64,000 nt of DNA from Maricaulis sp965242785 (GCA_965242785.1 CBDETA010000004.1:1674001-1738000); one strand, 5' to 3'; positions 7,933-16,212 are shown, counted from the first letter of the stretch. Numbers and translations: made by a program. Notes: generated by a model not told the origin, from the letters alone.

Positions 7933-8982
7933 ATGGATGACACACCGGTGCAAAGACTGACCTCGCTGGCGCATGGCGGTGGCTGTGGCTGCAAGCTGGA
8001 TCCCGGCGTGCTGACCGAGATCCTGGGCGCGCCGTCGGGCCTTCCCATGCCGAAGGCGCTGATTGTCGACGCAGCCACGCGCGATGATGCCGCCGTCTAC
8101 CGGATCAATGACGAAACGGCGCTGGTGGCGACCACGGATTTCTTCACGCCGATCGTCGATGACCCGCATGTCTTTGGACAGATCGCCGCGACCAACGCGC
8201 TTTCCGATGTCTATGCCATGGGCGCGACGCCGATCTTCTGCCTGGCCATTGTCGGCATGCCGGTCAACACGCTGCCGCGCGAGACGGTGCGGGCCATCCT
8301 GGACGGTGGGCGTTCGGTTGCCGAGGCGGCGGGCGCGCCGATCGCGGGCGGCCATTCCATTGATGCGGCCGAGCCGATCTACGGGCTGGTGGCGCTGGGC
8401 CTGGTGCATCCCGACCGGCTGCTGACCAATGCGGGGGCGAGGCCGGGCGATGTACTGGTTTTGGGCAAGCCGCTGGGAATCGGCATCTATTCGGCGGCGT
8501 TGAAAAAAGAAATCCTGCCGGCCGATGCCTATGCCGAGATGGTGGCGTCGACGACACGCCTGAATACGCCGGGACGTGTTCTGAGCGGCATGGATGGCGT
8601 GCACGCGCTGACGGATGTGACCGGGTTTGGTCTCTTGGGACATCTCAGCGAAATGGCCCAGGGTGCCGGTGTGCGCCCGGTCGTCGAGCGATCAAGACTG
8701 CTGGTGTTCGAGACGGCACGGCGCCTGGCCGGCGAAGGCATCCGCACCGGCGCGTCCGGTCGCAACTGGTCCGCGATCCACAAGGGGATCGAGACGCCGG
8801 CGGACTGGTCGGACACCGACCAGACGCTGCTGTGCGATCCGCAGACGTCTGGCGGTCTGCTGGTGTCCTGTGCGCCGGACGCGGTCGAGGACGTGCTGGC
8901 GGTGTTCGCAGAGCACGGGCATGCGGGGGCCCGTGTCATCGGCCGCGTCGAAGCGGGCGCCAGTGGTGTCAGGGTCGAGTAG
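7933..8982 (+). CDS. selD: Selenide, water dikinase (selenophosphate synthase)
   Basis: Makes selenophosphate from selenide and ATP. The flexible N-terminal loop HGGGCGCK carries the catalytic Cys18 and Lys21 (a second Cys at 20), followed by DDAAVY and TTDFFTPIVDDP, Asp-rich Mg-ATP motifs, and the C-terminal PQTSGGLL. About 349 residues, the family norm. I start at ATG 7933, 4 nt after AGGACGGG; a GTG at 7918 in the same frame would place the ribosome site inside the gene. Cys is present rather than Sec, so synthesis needs no selenocysteine machinery. The divergent partner mnmH suggests the selenium goes to tRNA; no selA, selB or selC is in the window. Confidence 0.95.
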   Translation: MDDTPVQRLTSLAHGGGCGCKLDPGVLTEILGAPSGLPMPKALIVDAATRDDAAVYRINDETALVATTDFFTPIVDDPHVFGQIAATNALSDVYAMGATPIFCLAIVGMPVNTLPRETVRAILDGGRSVAEAAGAPIAGGHSIDAAEPIYGLVALGLVHPDRLLTNAGARPGDVLVLGKPLGIGIYSAALKKEILPADAYAEMVASTTRLNTPGRVLSGMDGVHALTDVTGFGLLGHLSEMAQGAGVRPVVERSRLLVFETARRLAGEGIRTGASGRNWSAIHKGIETPADWSDTDQTLLCDPQTSGGLLVSCAPDAVEDVLAVFAEHGHAGARVIGRVEAGASGVRVE

Positions 8983-8988
8983 CCGGCA

Positions 8989-9262
8989 TCAACCTCCCAC
9001 TAGGAAATCCGCCCGGATGTCATATTGTTCGGTGAGCATGTTGTGCTCACCCAGAAAGCGGCCGAGCGAGGTGAAGGTGGTGGTGCGGATCGTGCCGCTG
9101 TGATCATCCAGGCGCAGGCGGTCATCGACGGACGGTCCGAACAGGCGGGCAAACAGTCCGGCTCGTGCCTTGCGTCGTCGGCGCCTGAATTGACTGTCAG
9201 AGCGAGCCTGCGCTGTGGTTCCGGCGAAGGGATGATGACGCCGATCTCGCCGGTGCCGCAGG
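8989..9262 (-). pseudogene. Decayed second copy of the DUF2145 gene
   Basis: Directly downstream of the intact DUF2145 gene lies a remnant in two frames. Around 9185-9245 the minus strand reads GEIGVIIPSPEPQRRLAL, matching GQVGIIIPSADMQARLLQL of the intact protein. After a frameshift and loss of about 80 codons, 8992-9180 reads GPSVDDRLRLDDHSGTIR, then SLGRFLGEHN and YDIRADFL before TGA 8989-8991. This matches the intact C-terminus (RRIRFEDHNGPVEVATYES, then FELDADFL). No start or signal peptide remains. The divergence suggests an old tandem duplicate or paralog rather than a recent sequencing error. Confidence 0.75.
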
Positions 9263-10057
9263 TCAACGGTAGGTGAGAAAATCCGCGTCCAGCTCGAAGG
9301 TTTCGGCGGCCAGACCGTAACGGGTCATGAAGTCGGCGATGGATTCGTAGGTCGCCACCTCGACAGGCCCGTTGTGATCCTCAAACCGGATGCGCCGGTC
9401 GAACCAGCTCGCGGTCCATCGCTGCCAGAACGGCACGGAAATCTGCGTCGGCTGGAACCAGGCGTCGAGATTGATCTTGATCTGGGTCCGGTCCGTCCGG
9501 TTCCAGGCCGCGGCGGCCAGAACGTCCAGCATGAATTCGGTGCAGTTCTGGAATCGCAGGTCCGTGGGGTTGGAGAGCAGGGAGTAGGCGGGCTGGTGCA
9601 GGGCCTCGTAGGTGGGAGAGGTGATGAGCTGCAGGAGGCGGGCCTGCATGTCGGCGCTGGGGATGATGATCCCGACCTGGCCGACCACATCGCCGCGGGT
9701 AAAGTCCAGCGGCCAGTCCTGGGTGAGATAGGACCGGGTGACGGTCTGGGCGTCATGGTAGAGATTGTAGACCGCGTAGCCGTAGCTGGTGTCGCCTTCT
9801 GCCGTCTCGATCGGACCGTAGACCCAGAAGGCGCCATGGGTATAGCGCACGCCGTCGGGCAGGCGGGCGCGATCGCGGCCAGAGCGGAAGACCAGGGCGA
9901 TGAAGGCACCGCGGTCGGCCAGGGCGTGTTCGATCTGTTTGGAAAAATCGGCCGCCTCGGTGATCGTGAAATGATCGACGGGACGCTGGTCACTGTCTGC
10001 GGCCACGGGCGTGGCCAGGCCGAGACAGAACCAGAGACACGCAATCAGGCGAAGCAT
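9263..10057 (-). CDS. DUF2145 family secreted protein
   Basis: A 264-residue protein with a clear signal peptide (MLRLIACLWFCLGLATPVAA) and therefore periplasmic. Diagnostic features of DUF2145 are RGAFIALVFRSGRDR near residue 50, YAVYNLY, and SLLSNPTDLRFQNCTEFMLD near 160-180, a conserved Asn-Cys-Thr-Glu block reminiscent of the Cys environment in papain-like folds; catalysis is not demonstrated. It stands alone, downstream (on the same strand) of xthA, with a decayed partial copy immediately after it. Function is unknown. Confidence 0.8.
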   Translation of the reverse strand: MLRLIACLWFCLGLATPVAADSDQRPVDHFTITEAADFSKQIEHALADRGAFIALVFRSGRDRARLPDGVRYTHGAFWVYGPIETAEGDTSYGYAVYNLYHDAQTVTRSYLTQDWPLDFTRGDVVGQVGIIIPSADMQARLLQLITSPTYEALHQPAYSLLSNPTDLRFQNCTEFMLDVLAAAAWNRTDRTQIKINLDAWFQPTQISVPFWQRWTASWFDRRIRFEDHNGPVEVATYESIADFMTRYGLAAETFELDADFLTYR

Positions 10058-10197
10058 GGTCAGTGATCCGCGGCCAGACCGGGCAAGGCAATCGGCAGTC
10101 GCATGTCGGCGCCCCTCATCCCTGAGTGAGCGGCAAGCCTAGCACGCGCCGGGCGGGGCGACAGGGCGAAAACGCCCGGTGCGCGATGCCAGCCGCC

Positions 10198-10986
10198 TCA
10201 GAGCGCGAATGATCCGACGATCGGAATGTGATCGGAGGCCTTTTCCTTGCCGCGCGTCTTGGTGTGGATCTCGATCGATTCCAGCCGGTCGGCGGCCTGC
10301 GGCGAGCACAGGAGGTGGTCGATGCGGATGCCGTGACCCTTTTGCCAGCGGCCGGCCTGGTAGTCGTAGAAAGTGTATTGGTGGCCGCGCCCGTCGAGCT
10401 GTTCGAAGGCCTCGGTCAGGCCGAGCCATTTCAGTGCCTTGAAGGCGGCGCGGGTCTGCGGCAGGGCGAGGGCGTCGCGCTCCCATTCGGCGATGTCCCA
10501 GCAATCCACATCGCGCGGGATGCAGTTGTAGTCACCGGCCAGGATCAGCGGTTCCTCGTGCACCAGCAGGGAATTGGCATGACGGCGCAGGCGCTCCATC
10601 CAGGCCAGCTTGTAATCATATTTGGGGCCCGGGGCCGGATTGCCATTGGGCAGGTAGATCGAGGCGACGCGCACCGGGCCGGTCTCGGCGGCGATCACGG
10701 CCTCCAGATAGCGGGCCTGCTCATCGGCCTCATCGCCGGGCAGGCGGGGCAGGGCCTCTTCGATCGGATATTTCGAGAGGATGGCGACGCCATTGTAGGA
10801 TTTCTGCCCGTGGGTCTCGACATTATAGCCCAGCGCTTCGATTTCCAGCCGCGGGAAGCCCTCATCGACCGTCTTGATCTCCTGCAGGCAGGCGACATCG
10901 GGCTTGGCGGTTTCCAGCCAGTCCAGGACATTGGGCAGGCGGGCCTTGATCGAATTGACGTTCCAAGAAGCAACGGTCAGGGTCAT
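10198..10986 (-). CDS. xthA: Exodeoxyribonuclease III / AP endonuclease
   Basis: A 262-residue endonuclease-exonuclease-phosphatase fold enzyme of base-excision repair. Residues expected of Xth are visible: SWNVNSIKAR at 7-16, CLQEIKT with the metal-binding Glu, YLPNGNP, the catalytic Asp-Asn pair in GDYNCIP, and RIDHLL plus SDHIPI with the catalytic His at the C-terminus. Length and order of motifs are normal. It is divergent from the gene at 11070. In related alphaproteobacteria xth often sits close to erpA and dgt; here about 3.6 kb of accessory genes separates them. Confidence 0.95.
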   Translation of the reverse strand: MTLTVASWNVNSIKARLPNVLDWLETAKPDVACLQEIKTVDEGFPRLEIEALGYNVETHGQKSYNGVAILSKYPIEEALPRLPGDEADEQARYLEAVIAAETGPVRVASIYLPNGNPAPGPKYDYKLAWMERLRRHANSLLVHEEPLILAGDYNCIPRDVDCWDIAEWERDALALPQTRAAFKALKWLGLTEAFEQLDGRGHQYTFYDYQAGRWQKGHGIRIDHLLCSPQAADRLESIEIHTKTRGKEKASDHIPIVGSFAL

Positions 10987-11069
10987 AATGGTGAAATCTT
11001 TGAATGCTTGCGTCGGGCGGCCAGCTTAAGCCGTTTCGTCTGCGAGGAAAGCCGGGAGGTCTCTGCGAG

Positions 11070-11621
11070 ATGCGATCTGTGGGGGTGGTTTTGGCCGGGA
11101 TGGTGCTGACGGCCGCCGGTACCGCAGCACAGGAGGAAGACGAGGCTCTGCTGCGCGCGGAACTCGCCGCCTTCGAGTTTCTCGCCGGCGCGTGCTGGAC
11201 CGGTGTCTTCCCCGGTTCCGAGACCTTTGACGTGCACTGCTACGAGCCGGTGCTGAACGGCCATTATCTGCGCGATGTGCATGCCGTGCCGCAGGGGGCC
11301 GACGTCTATCGCGGCGAGACGCTGTATCACTGGGACGCCGAAGGCCAGCGCATTGTCTACCGCTATTACAACTCGATCGGCGGGGTCAGCGATGGCGAGG
11401 CTCGTCCGCAGGGGCGGCGGATCCTTTTCCCCGATGAGACCTATCGCGGCCAGGACGGTGTCGAGCGCGTCTTCTCCACGATCTGGGAGCAGACCGGGCC
11501 GGACGGCTATAACGTCATCACGGGCGAAGTGGTCGATGGCGCGCTGGACGAGCCGATGACCATCGAATTCCACCGCATCACGCGTGAGGACGCTGACGCG
11601 CTGATCCCGGGCGGATTGTGA
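11070..11621 (+). CDS. Secreted hypothetical protein, lipocalin-like beta-rich
   Basis: A 183-residue protein. ATG 11070 is preceded by GGGAGGT at good spacing and starts a signal peptide (MRSVGVVLAGMVLTAAGTAAQ), so the product is exported. The mature part begins with an acidic helix, then FLAGACWTGVFP, a block typical of DUF1579-like or THAP4/lipocalin-fold proteins (short helix, then alternating strands and many aromatic residues). Two Cys (CW and HCYEP) might form a disulfide. It overlaps the next gene by GTGA, so the two are co-translated. No function can be assigned. Confidence 0.65.
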   Translation: MRSVGVVLAGMVLTAAGTAAQEEDEALLRAELAAFEFLAGACWTGVFPGSETFDVHCYEPVLNGHYLRDVHAVPQGADVYRGETLYHWDAEGQRIVYRYYNSIGGVSDGEARPQGRRILFPDETYRGQDGVERVFSTIWEQTGPDGYNVITGEVVDGALDEPMTIEFHRITREDADALIPGGL

Positions 11622-11968
11622 GCGCAGCGCCGAAACGCCTGTCCCTGGTCTGGCTGATCCTGGCCAGCCTCGTGGTGGCGCTGTTCGGCTTTGTCTCGAT
11701 GGGCCTGTGGATGCCGGCCGTGATGATGTTCGACGCGCCGGGCTCGATGGAGAATTCCGGCCTCATTGCCTTTGCACTCTATTCCAGCGCCGGACCCGTG
11801 GCCGCGCTCCTGGCGCTGGTTGTCGGCTGGGTTCGCGTGGCGATGGGGCGGCGGGCCTCGGGGTTGAAATGGATGCTGGTATTGCCGGTGCTGTGGTTGG
11901 TGGGGCTGGTGGGCTGGGTGGTGGCGGCGGCGTCACTGTGCGGTGGCGCGCTGGATTGTGCGGCTTGA
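11618..11968 (+). CDS. Small hypothetical membrane protein
   Basis: A 116-residue protein with a GTG start overlapping the stop of the secreted protein (GTGA). Three membrane segments are visible, at about 9-32, 50-70 and 83-106, with a positive WVRVAMGRR loop between the last two. The tail CGGALDCAA has two Cys. Co-translated with the preceding secreted protein, so they probably act together; no family recognised. Confidence 0.65.
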   Translation: MSAAPKRLSLVWLILASLVVALFGFVSMGLWMPAVMMFDAPGSMENSGLIAFALYSSAGPVAALLALVVGWVRVAMGRRASGLKWMLVLPVLWLVGLVGWVVAAASLCGGALDCAA

Positions 11969-11987
11969 GGGGGCGGAGCAGCTAGGC

Positions 11988-12383
11988 GTGTTTGATATTT
12001 TCTTCAAGCGAACGCTCCGGAGAGCCCGACGAAGCGACTGGCAGACAGCGTCCGAGCAGTTGCAAAGCCTGTGTAGTGCCGGGCTCAGCGCGCGCAAATG
12101 TGTTGTCGCAATCAACCTGTTGTACGCGATCTACGATCAATGCAGCAGAAGCGAATCTGTTGCCCAAACGGAAAAGTTCGTGGTGCGTCTCAGAGACTCT
12201 ACATTGTCTCAGCCATCAAGAAACTATGTCGAAGTAATTGCCCTTCACGGATTGCAGAAATTCATCCCCTACGAGTCCGAGATCCTTCTATCGCGCGAAT
12301 TGCCAATCGATGTTCCCAGCGTAGACCCGCTCCTCAGACGAATGCTGATACTGCAGAGGCAGGACGGCTCGCGGGTGTTCTGA
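11988..12383 (+). CDS. Hypothetical protein, atypical composition
   Basis: A possible 131-residue protein from GTG 11988 (GGGCGGAG about 10 nt upstream) or from ATG 11943 inside the preceding gene. It begins FDIFFKRTLRRARR and is mainly helical and polar, with several Cys and Ser. Base composition is clearly lower in GC and codon use is less biased than its neighbours (many AAT, TCA, TTG codons), which can mean recent acquisition or that the frame is not coding. It lies just before a repeat-rich spacer. Not recognised; coding status uncertain. Confidence 0.4.
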   Translation: MFDIFFKRTLRRARRSDWQTASEQLQSLCSAGLSARKCVVAINLLYAIYDQCSRSESVAQTEKFVVRLRDSTLSQPSRNYVEVIALHGLQKFIPYESEILLSRELPIDVPSVDPLLRRMLILQRQDGSRVF

Positions 12384-12446
12384 TCGGGCACGCTTCGTCC
12401 ATTTCTCCTAATTTTTGTGACTGATGCACAAAGTCTACCTTTCACC

Positions 12447-12581
12447 GATTGTCATCCCTGACGGATGCCCTGCGAAAGCAGGGCGTAGTTCGGGGATCCA
12501 TGCCTGCGCCAGTGAGGTGTTCCTCGATGGGTCCCGGCGCTCCGCCCCGCCTGCGCGGGGCATCCGGCCGGGATGACAATC
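12447..12581. repeat. Dispersed inverted-repeat element, copy 1 (135 bp)
   Basis: The ends are perfect 12-bp inverted repeats, GATTGTCATCCC (12447-12458) and GGGATGACAATC (12570-12581). Inside are two strong hairpins, GCCCTGC-GAAA-GCAGGGC (12467-12484) and GCCCCGC-CTGC-GCGGGGC (12544-12561). This is the layout of the abundant intergenic palindromic elements of alphaproteobacteria whose ends read GTCATCCC. It encodes nothing; frames through it are by-products. From 12384 to 12816, apart from this and the next copy, I see only unstructured spacer. Confidence 0.7.
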
Positions 12582-12673
12582 TGTGTGGGCATGGCGTTCG
12601 AGCAGAGTGGGAGCGCGCTTTGCTTGGCAGGATGGCTGAGGGGCGTAGTGTGTTTCTATGTCCACTCTTCATT

Positions 12674-12785
12674 CTCCGTCATGGCCCGGCTTGTCCGGGC
12701 CACCTCGGACAACCTGTTGGCTGGATGGCTGAGGTCCCCCGGACCCCCGCCTTCGCGGGGGCAGGCAAGCCGGGGGATGACGGAG
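12674..12785. repeat. Dispersed inverted-repeat element, copy 2 (112 bp)
   Basis: The ends CTCCGTCAT (12674-12682) and ATGACGGAG (12777-12785) are perfect 9-bp inverted repeats. Internal hairpins are GGCCCGG-CTTGT-CCGGGCC (12683-12701) and CCCCCGC-CTTC-GCGGGGG (12744-12761). Same architecture as the copy 93 bp upstream but with different stem sequences, so the two are related in design, not recent duplicates. It ends 32 bp from the stop codon of the nitroreductase gene and may also terminate that transcript. Confidence 0.65.
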
Positions 12786-12816
12786 TTTGGGCGTTCATTG
12801 AGGACAAATTCCCCGC

Positions 12817-13494
12817 TCAGAACCCCTCGAACACCGCGAAATCCTCCACCGGGGCGCGTTCGCTTCTGAGCGTGTTGACCGCAGCGTCGGGGTCGGCGTG
12901 GCCGAGGGCGAGGCCGCACCAGATGCGTTGGTGTTCCGGCAGGGCGAGGGTTTTGGCGATGGTCTTGTGGCGGGTCATCCAGGCTTCCTGGGCGCAGGTG
13001 GCCAGGCCCTTTTCCTCGGCGGCCAGCATGAAGGCCATGATGAACATGCCCAGATGGCCCCACTGATTGGGGTTCATGCGGGCGTCCAGGCTGAAGAACA
13101 CACCGACGGGGGCGTCGAAGAACCGGAAATTGGACAGCAGGTGATTAAGGCGAGCGGCCTTGTCCTCGCGCGGGATGCCCATGATCTCGTACATCTGTTC
13201 GCCCAGGGCGAAGCGGCGGCTGCGGTAGGGATCCCAGAGCTTGGGCGGGTAGGCGCCAAACTCGCTTTCATCCTCGAACGGGGCTTCGCTGAGCCGGGCC
13301 TGGACGGCATCGATGACGCGCTGGCGGGCCTCGCCGGCGACGACATGGACGTGCCAGGGCTGGAGATTGCCCCCGGATGCGGCCCAGCGGGCGGTGTCCA
13401 GGAGGTCGCGCACCTCGGTCGCGCTGACCGGTGTGTCCAGAAAGGCGCGCGTGGAGATGCGCTGACGGATCAGCTGGGAGAAGGTGGCGGTCAT
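12817..13494 (-). CDS. Nitroreductase family protein
   Basis: A 225-residue FMN-dependent nitroreductase-fold oxidoreductase. Typical landmarks are IRQRISTRAF with the FMN-phosphate Arg residues at 9-17, ARWAASGGNLQPWHVHVV at about 35-52, and the C-terminal GLALGHADPDAAVN. The central WGHLGMFIMAFMLAAEEKGLATCAQEAW holds the dimer-interface helix and a Gly-Leu-x-Thr-Cys turn. Such enzymes use NAD(P)H to reduce nitroaromatics, quinones or enones; substrate unknown. First codon is ATG at 13494, 93 bp downstream of the VOC protein gene on the same strand. Confidence 0.88.
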   Translation of the reverse strand: MTATFSQLIRQRISTRAFLDTPVSATEVRDLLDTARWAASGGNLQPWHVHVVAGEARQRVIDAVQARLSEAPFEDESEFGAYPPKLWDPYRSRRFALGEQMYEIMGIPREDKAARLNHLLSNFRFFDAPVGVFFSLDARMNPNQWGHLGMFIMAFMLAAEEKGLATCAQEAWMTRHKTIAKTLALPEHQRIWCGLALGHADPDAAVNTLRSERAPVEDFAVFEGF

Positions 13495-13587
13495 GACGTC
13501 CCCGTTCGAGTTCTTGTCTTGTTTGACGGGGAGAGTAGGGGGCAGCGCCGGCTTGGCAAGCGCCGCCCGCCCCTTGGGATGTGTCGG

Positions 13588-14064
13588 TCAGGCCGCGTCG
13601 GCGGCGGCCTGGATGGCGTCGATGTCCAGCTTGATCTGGCTGACCTTGGCTTCGGCCGCCCGCCGGGCACGGCCCGGATCGGGATCGGCCAGCAGGGCAA
13701 AGAGCGCCTTGGGCACCACTTGCCAGGTGACGCCGAACCGGTCGGTGAGCCAGCCGCACTGGATAGCGGTGCCGCCGTCCAGCAGAGCGGCCCAGACGCG
13801 GTCGACCTCGGCCTGGGTGTCGCACAGCGCCATGATCGAGGCGGCCGGGGTCTGCGGGAACTGCTTGCCACCGTTCAGGAGCACATAGGGCGTGCCGTTC
13901 AGCGTGAAGGACACCGTGACCACATCGCCGGCCTTGCCGGAAGGCGTGTCGATGCCCAGCCGCTGGAACTCGCCCAACTCGGCATCCTCGAACAGGTCGA
14001 CATAGAAGCGGGCGGCTTCCTCTGCGTCGTTGTCGAACCAGAAACAGGTGGCAAAGCCGGTCAT
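13588..14064 (-). CDS. VOC superfamily protein (PhnB/3-demethylubiquinone methyltransferase-like)
   Basis: A 158-residue vicinal-oxygen-chelate protein of the PF06983 type. It opens with ATCFWFDNDAEEAARFYVDLF, has SFTLNGTPYVLLNGG and the paired CGWLTDRFGVTWQVVP near 102-117, all hallmarks of the family often labelled PhnB-like. Despite the family name there is no methyltransferase fold. Its start lies 3 bp after the stop of the DUF1428 gene, so the two form an operon. Role unknown; both families are common in stress or detoxification neighbourhoods. Confidence 0.85.
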   Translation of the reverse strand: MTGFATCFWFDNDAEEAARFYVDLFEDAELGEFQRLGIDTPSGKAGDVVTVSFTLNGTPYVLLNGGKQFPQTPAASIMALCDTQAEVDRVWAALLDGGTAIQCGWLTDRFGVTWQVVPKALFALLADPDPGRARRAAEAKVSQIKLDIDAIQAAADAA

Positions 14065-14067
14065 GGC

Positions 14068-14421
14068 TCAGGCCTCCAGCACGGTTTCGAAACCGCCGAA
14101 AATGATCCGCTGGCCGTCAAACGGCATGGGATTGTTGGCCGGGTCCATGCGCGGGTCTTCCATCAGCGCCTGCATGCCGGCATCGGCGGTGGCCTTGTCC
14201 GGCCAGATGATGAAGGAGAAGACCACCGCCTCGTCGTCCTTCTTCTTTACCGCCATGGGGAAGGATGTGACCTTGCCGTCAGGCACATTGTCTTCCCAGT
14301 TCTCGAACACCTGCAGGGCGCCCTGTTCCTTGAACAGCACGGCGGCCTCCTGGGCGTGCTTGATGAAGGCCTGCTTGTTGGCGACCGGTACGGCCGCGAC
14401 GAAACCACTGACATAGCTCAT
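14068..14421 (-). CDS. DUF1428 family protein
   Basis: A 117-residue protein matching DUF1428 along its length: YVSGFVAAVP at the start, QVFENWEDNVPDGKVTSFP near 38-56, a VVFSFIIWPDKATADAG core, MEDPRM and MPFDGQRIIFGGFE at the end. The fold is a ferredoxin-like dimer of the EthD/ABM type. Upstream partner of the VOC protein gene (3-bp gap). Function of the family is not established. Confidence 0.88.
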   Translation of the reverse strand: MSYVSGFVAAVPVANKQAFIKHAQEAAVLFKEQGALQVFENWEDNVPDGKVTSFPMAVKKKDDEAVVFSFIIWPDKATADAGMQALMEDPRMDPANNPMPFDGQRIIFGGFETVLEA

Positions 14422-14610
14422 GACTTTCCTCCCTCAGACAGTCTCTTCCCGTCAGATCGCGGCAGGCTGCGGACACCTTCGGGCCGGTTTCCGACCCGGC
14501 CATCGGCTCAGCAAGCCTGCAGTCTGACGTCTGCGTAGCCGTGTATCGCCCCCAGGTCCATCACAGGCCCGTCGCCGTCATCGGCGCCGGTCGGCCCCCG
14601 GGCCGCAGGG

Positions 14611-14940
14611 TCAGATCGAGAAGCTGGTGCCGCAGCCGCAGGCGGCGGTGGCATTGGGATTGTGGATCTTGAAACTGGCGCCGATCAGCTCGTCGACATA
14701 GTCGATCTCCGATCCGTCCAGGAAGGGCAGGGAGGCTTCGTCGATCACCACTTTCGCGCCGTCGCGCTCGATCAGCTGGTCGTCGCTGTTCACGCTGGTG
14801 TCCAGATTGAAGGTGTAGGAGAAGCCCGAACACCCGCCACCCTCGACGCCGATGCGCAGCAGGGTGCCGTCGCTCTGGCTGGCCAGGATGGTGTTGATCT
14901 GTTTCGCGGCGGAGGCCGAAAGCGTGACATTGGCCGTCAT
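14611..14940 (-). CDS. erpA: A-type iron-sulfur cluster insertion/carrier protein
   Basis: A 109-residue HesB/IscA-family protein. The three ligand Cys are in GGGCSGF (about 36-38) and ACGCGTSF near the C-terminus, the expected C-x(63-65)-C-G-C spacing. It hands Fe-S clusters to apoproteins. I start at ATG 14940 (MTANVTLS); an upstream in-frame ATG would add a His/Lys-rich stretch that the family lacks. Divergent from the dgt gene with 81 bp between. ErpA and IscA cannot be separated with certainty by eye; the position next to dgt is usual for erpA in related bacteria. Confidence 0.85.
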   Translation of the reverse strand: MTANVTLSASAAKQINTILASQSDGTLLRIGVEGGGCSGFSYTFNLDTSVNSDDQLIERDGAKVVIDEASLPFLDGSEIDYVDELIGASFKIHNPNATAACGCGTSFSI

Positions 14941-15021
14941 GGCTATACCGTTGGTGTGTTTGTGTTTGTCGGTCATGACGTATATGGACCCGGACACGCG
15001 CCGATGAAAGGGCTGACCCAC

Positions 15022-16212
15022 ATGACGATTGCGGCCACTGACCGTTCCCGCGCCCGCTATGCCTGTCATCCTTCCCAGTCGCGGGGCCGGCGGTTTGCCC
15101 AGCCAGACAGCGAAATGCGCAATGCCTTCCAGCGCGATCGCGACCGGATCATCCACTCGGCGGCCTTCCGCCGGCTGAAGGAGAAGACCCAGGTCTTCGT
15201 GGCGCATGAGGGTGACCAGTACCGCACCCGGCTGACGCATTCGCTGGAAGTGTCGCAGATCGCGCGCACGCTGGCGCGCATGCTGGGGGCCGACGAGGAC
15301 CTGGCTGAGGCGCTGTCGCTGGCCCATGATCTGGGCCATCCGCCCTTCGGGCATGAGGGCGAGCGCGTGCTGGCGCACAAGATGAAGGATTATGGCGGGT
15401 TTGATCACAACGCCCAGACCCTGCGCGTGGTGACCAAGCTGGAGGTGCGCTATCCGGAGTTTGAAGGGCTCAACCTGACCTGGGAAACCCTGGAGGGCGT
15501 GGTCAAGCACAATGGCCCGCTGCTGACGCCGGGCGCCAGCCGGGACGACCTGGCCTGGGCCTTCCGCGATTATGACGGGCTGGACGCGCTGGAGCTGGAG
15601 ACGCATGCCGGTCTGGAGGCGCAGATCGCGGCCCTGTCCGACGACATCGCCTACAATAATCACGACATTGATGACGGTCTTCGTTCGGGTCTGCTGGAAT
15701 TGGAGCCTTTGCTGGACCTGCCTCTGGTGGGGGATATTTTCCGGCGCGTCGAGGCGCGCTGGCCAGGCATCGAACGCAATATTCTCATCCATGAGTCCGT
15801 GCGCGAGCTGATCGGGGTGATGGTGGGCGATGTGCTGACGGAGACCCGGCGCCGCATCGATGCCGCCCGCCCCGAGACTGCAGCAGACGTGCGCGCGCTA
15901 GACGCACCGCTGGTGGCCTTCTCGGAAGAGATGCTGCTGCACCTGGCCGCCCTGCGCCGCCATCTCTTTGCCCACATGTACCGGCACTACAAGGTCAACC
16001 GGATGATGAGCCAGGCCAGCCGGGTGATGAGTGACCTGTTCGATCTCTATCTTGCCAATCCCGGCGTGCTGCCCAGCGATGTGCAGTCAGGGATGAACGG
16101 GGCCGGGACGGCGCAATCGGCCCGCCGTGTCTGCGACTATATCGCCGGCATGACGGACCGCTTTGCCGTGGAGGAACACCGCAGGCTGTTCACGGTTCAG
16201 GGGTATTTCTGA
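15022..16212 (+). CDS. dgt: dGTPase-like HD-domain triphosphohydrolase
   Basis: A protein of about 396 residues that hydrolyses dNTPs to deoxynucleoside and triphosphate. The family opening QSRGRRFAQP and MRNAFQRDRDRIIHSAAFRRL is followed by the HD motif: RLTHS (metal His), then AHDLGHPPFGHEGE with His-Asp and the second His pair, and SDDIAYNNHD with the last metal Asp. I take ATG 15022, as homologs begin near MTIA and AAAGGG lies upstream; an in-frame ATG at 15004 adds six residues. In related genomes argS often follows; here the SPOR gene follows directly. Confidence 0.9.
   Translation: MTIAATDRSRARYACHPSQSRGRRFAQPDSEMRNAFQRDRDRIIHSAAFRRLKEKTQVFVAHEGDQYRTRLTHSLEVSQIARTLARMLGADEDLAEALSLAHDLGHPPFGHEGERVLAHKMKDYGGFDHNAQTLRVVTKLEVRYPEFEGLNLTWETLEGVVKHNGPLLTPGASRDDLAWAFRDYDGLDALELETHAGLEAQIAALSDDIAYNNHDIDDGLRSGLLELEPLLDLPLVGDIFRRVEARWPGIERNILIHESVRELIGVMVGDVLTETRRRIDAARPETAADVRALDAPLVAFSEEMLLHLAALRRHLFAHMYRHYKVNRMMSQASRVMSDLFDLYLANPGVLPSDVQSGMNGAGTAQSARRVCDYIAGMTDRFAVEEHRRLFTVQGYF

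Noticed and set aside
12435..12672. Frames of about 76 codons on both strands through the repeat
   Set aside because: They lie inside the hairpin-rich repeat element and arise from its palindromic GC-rich sequence.
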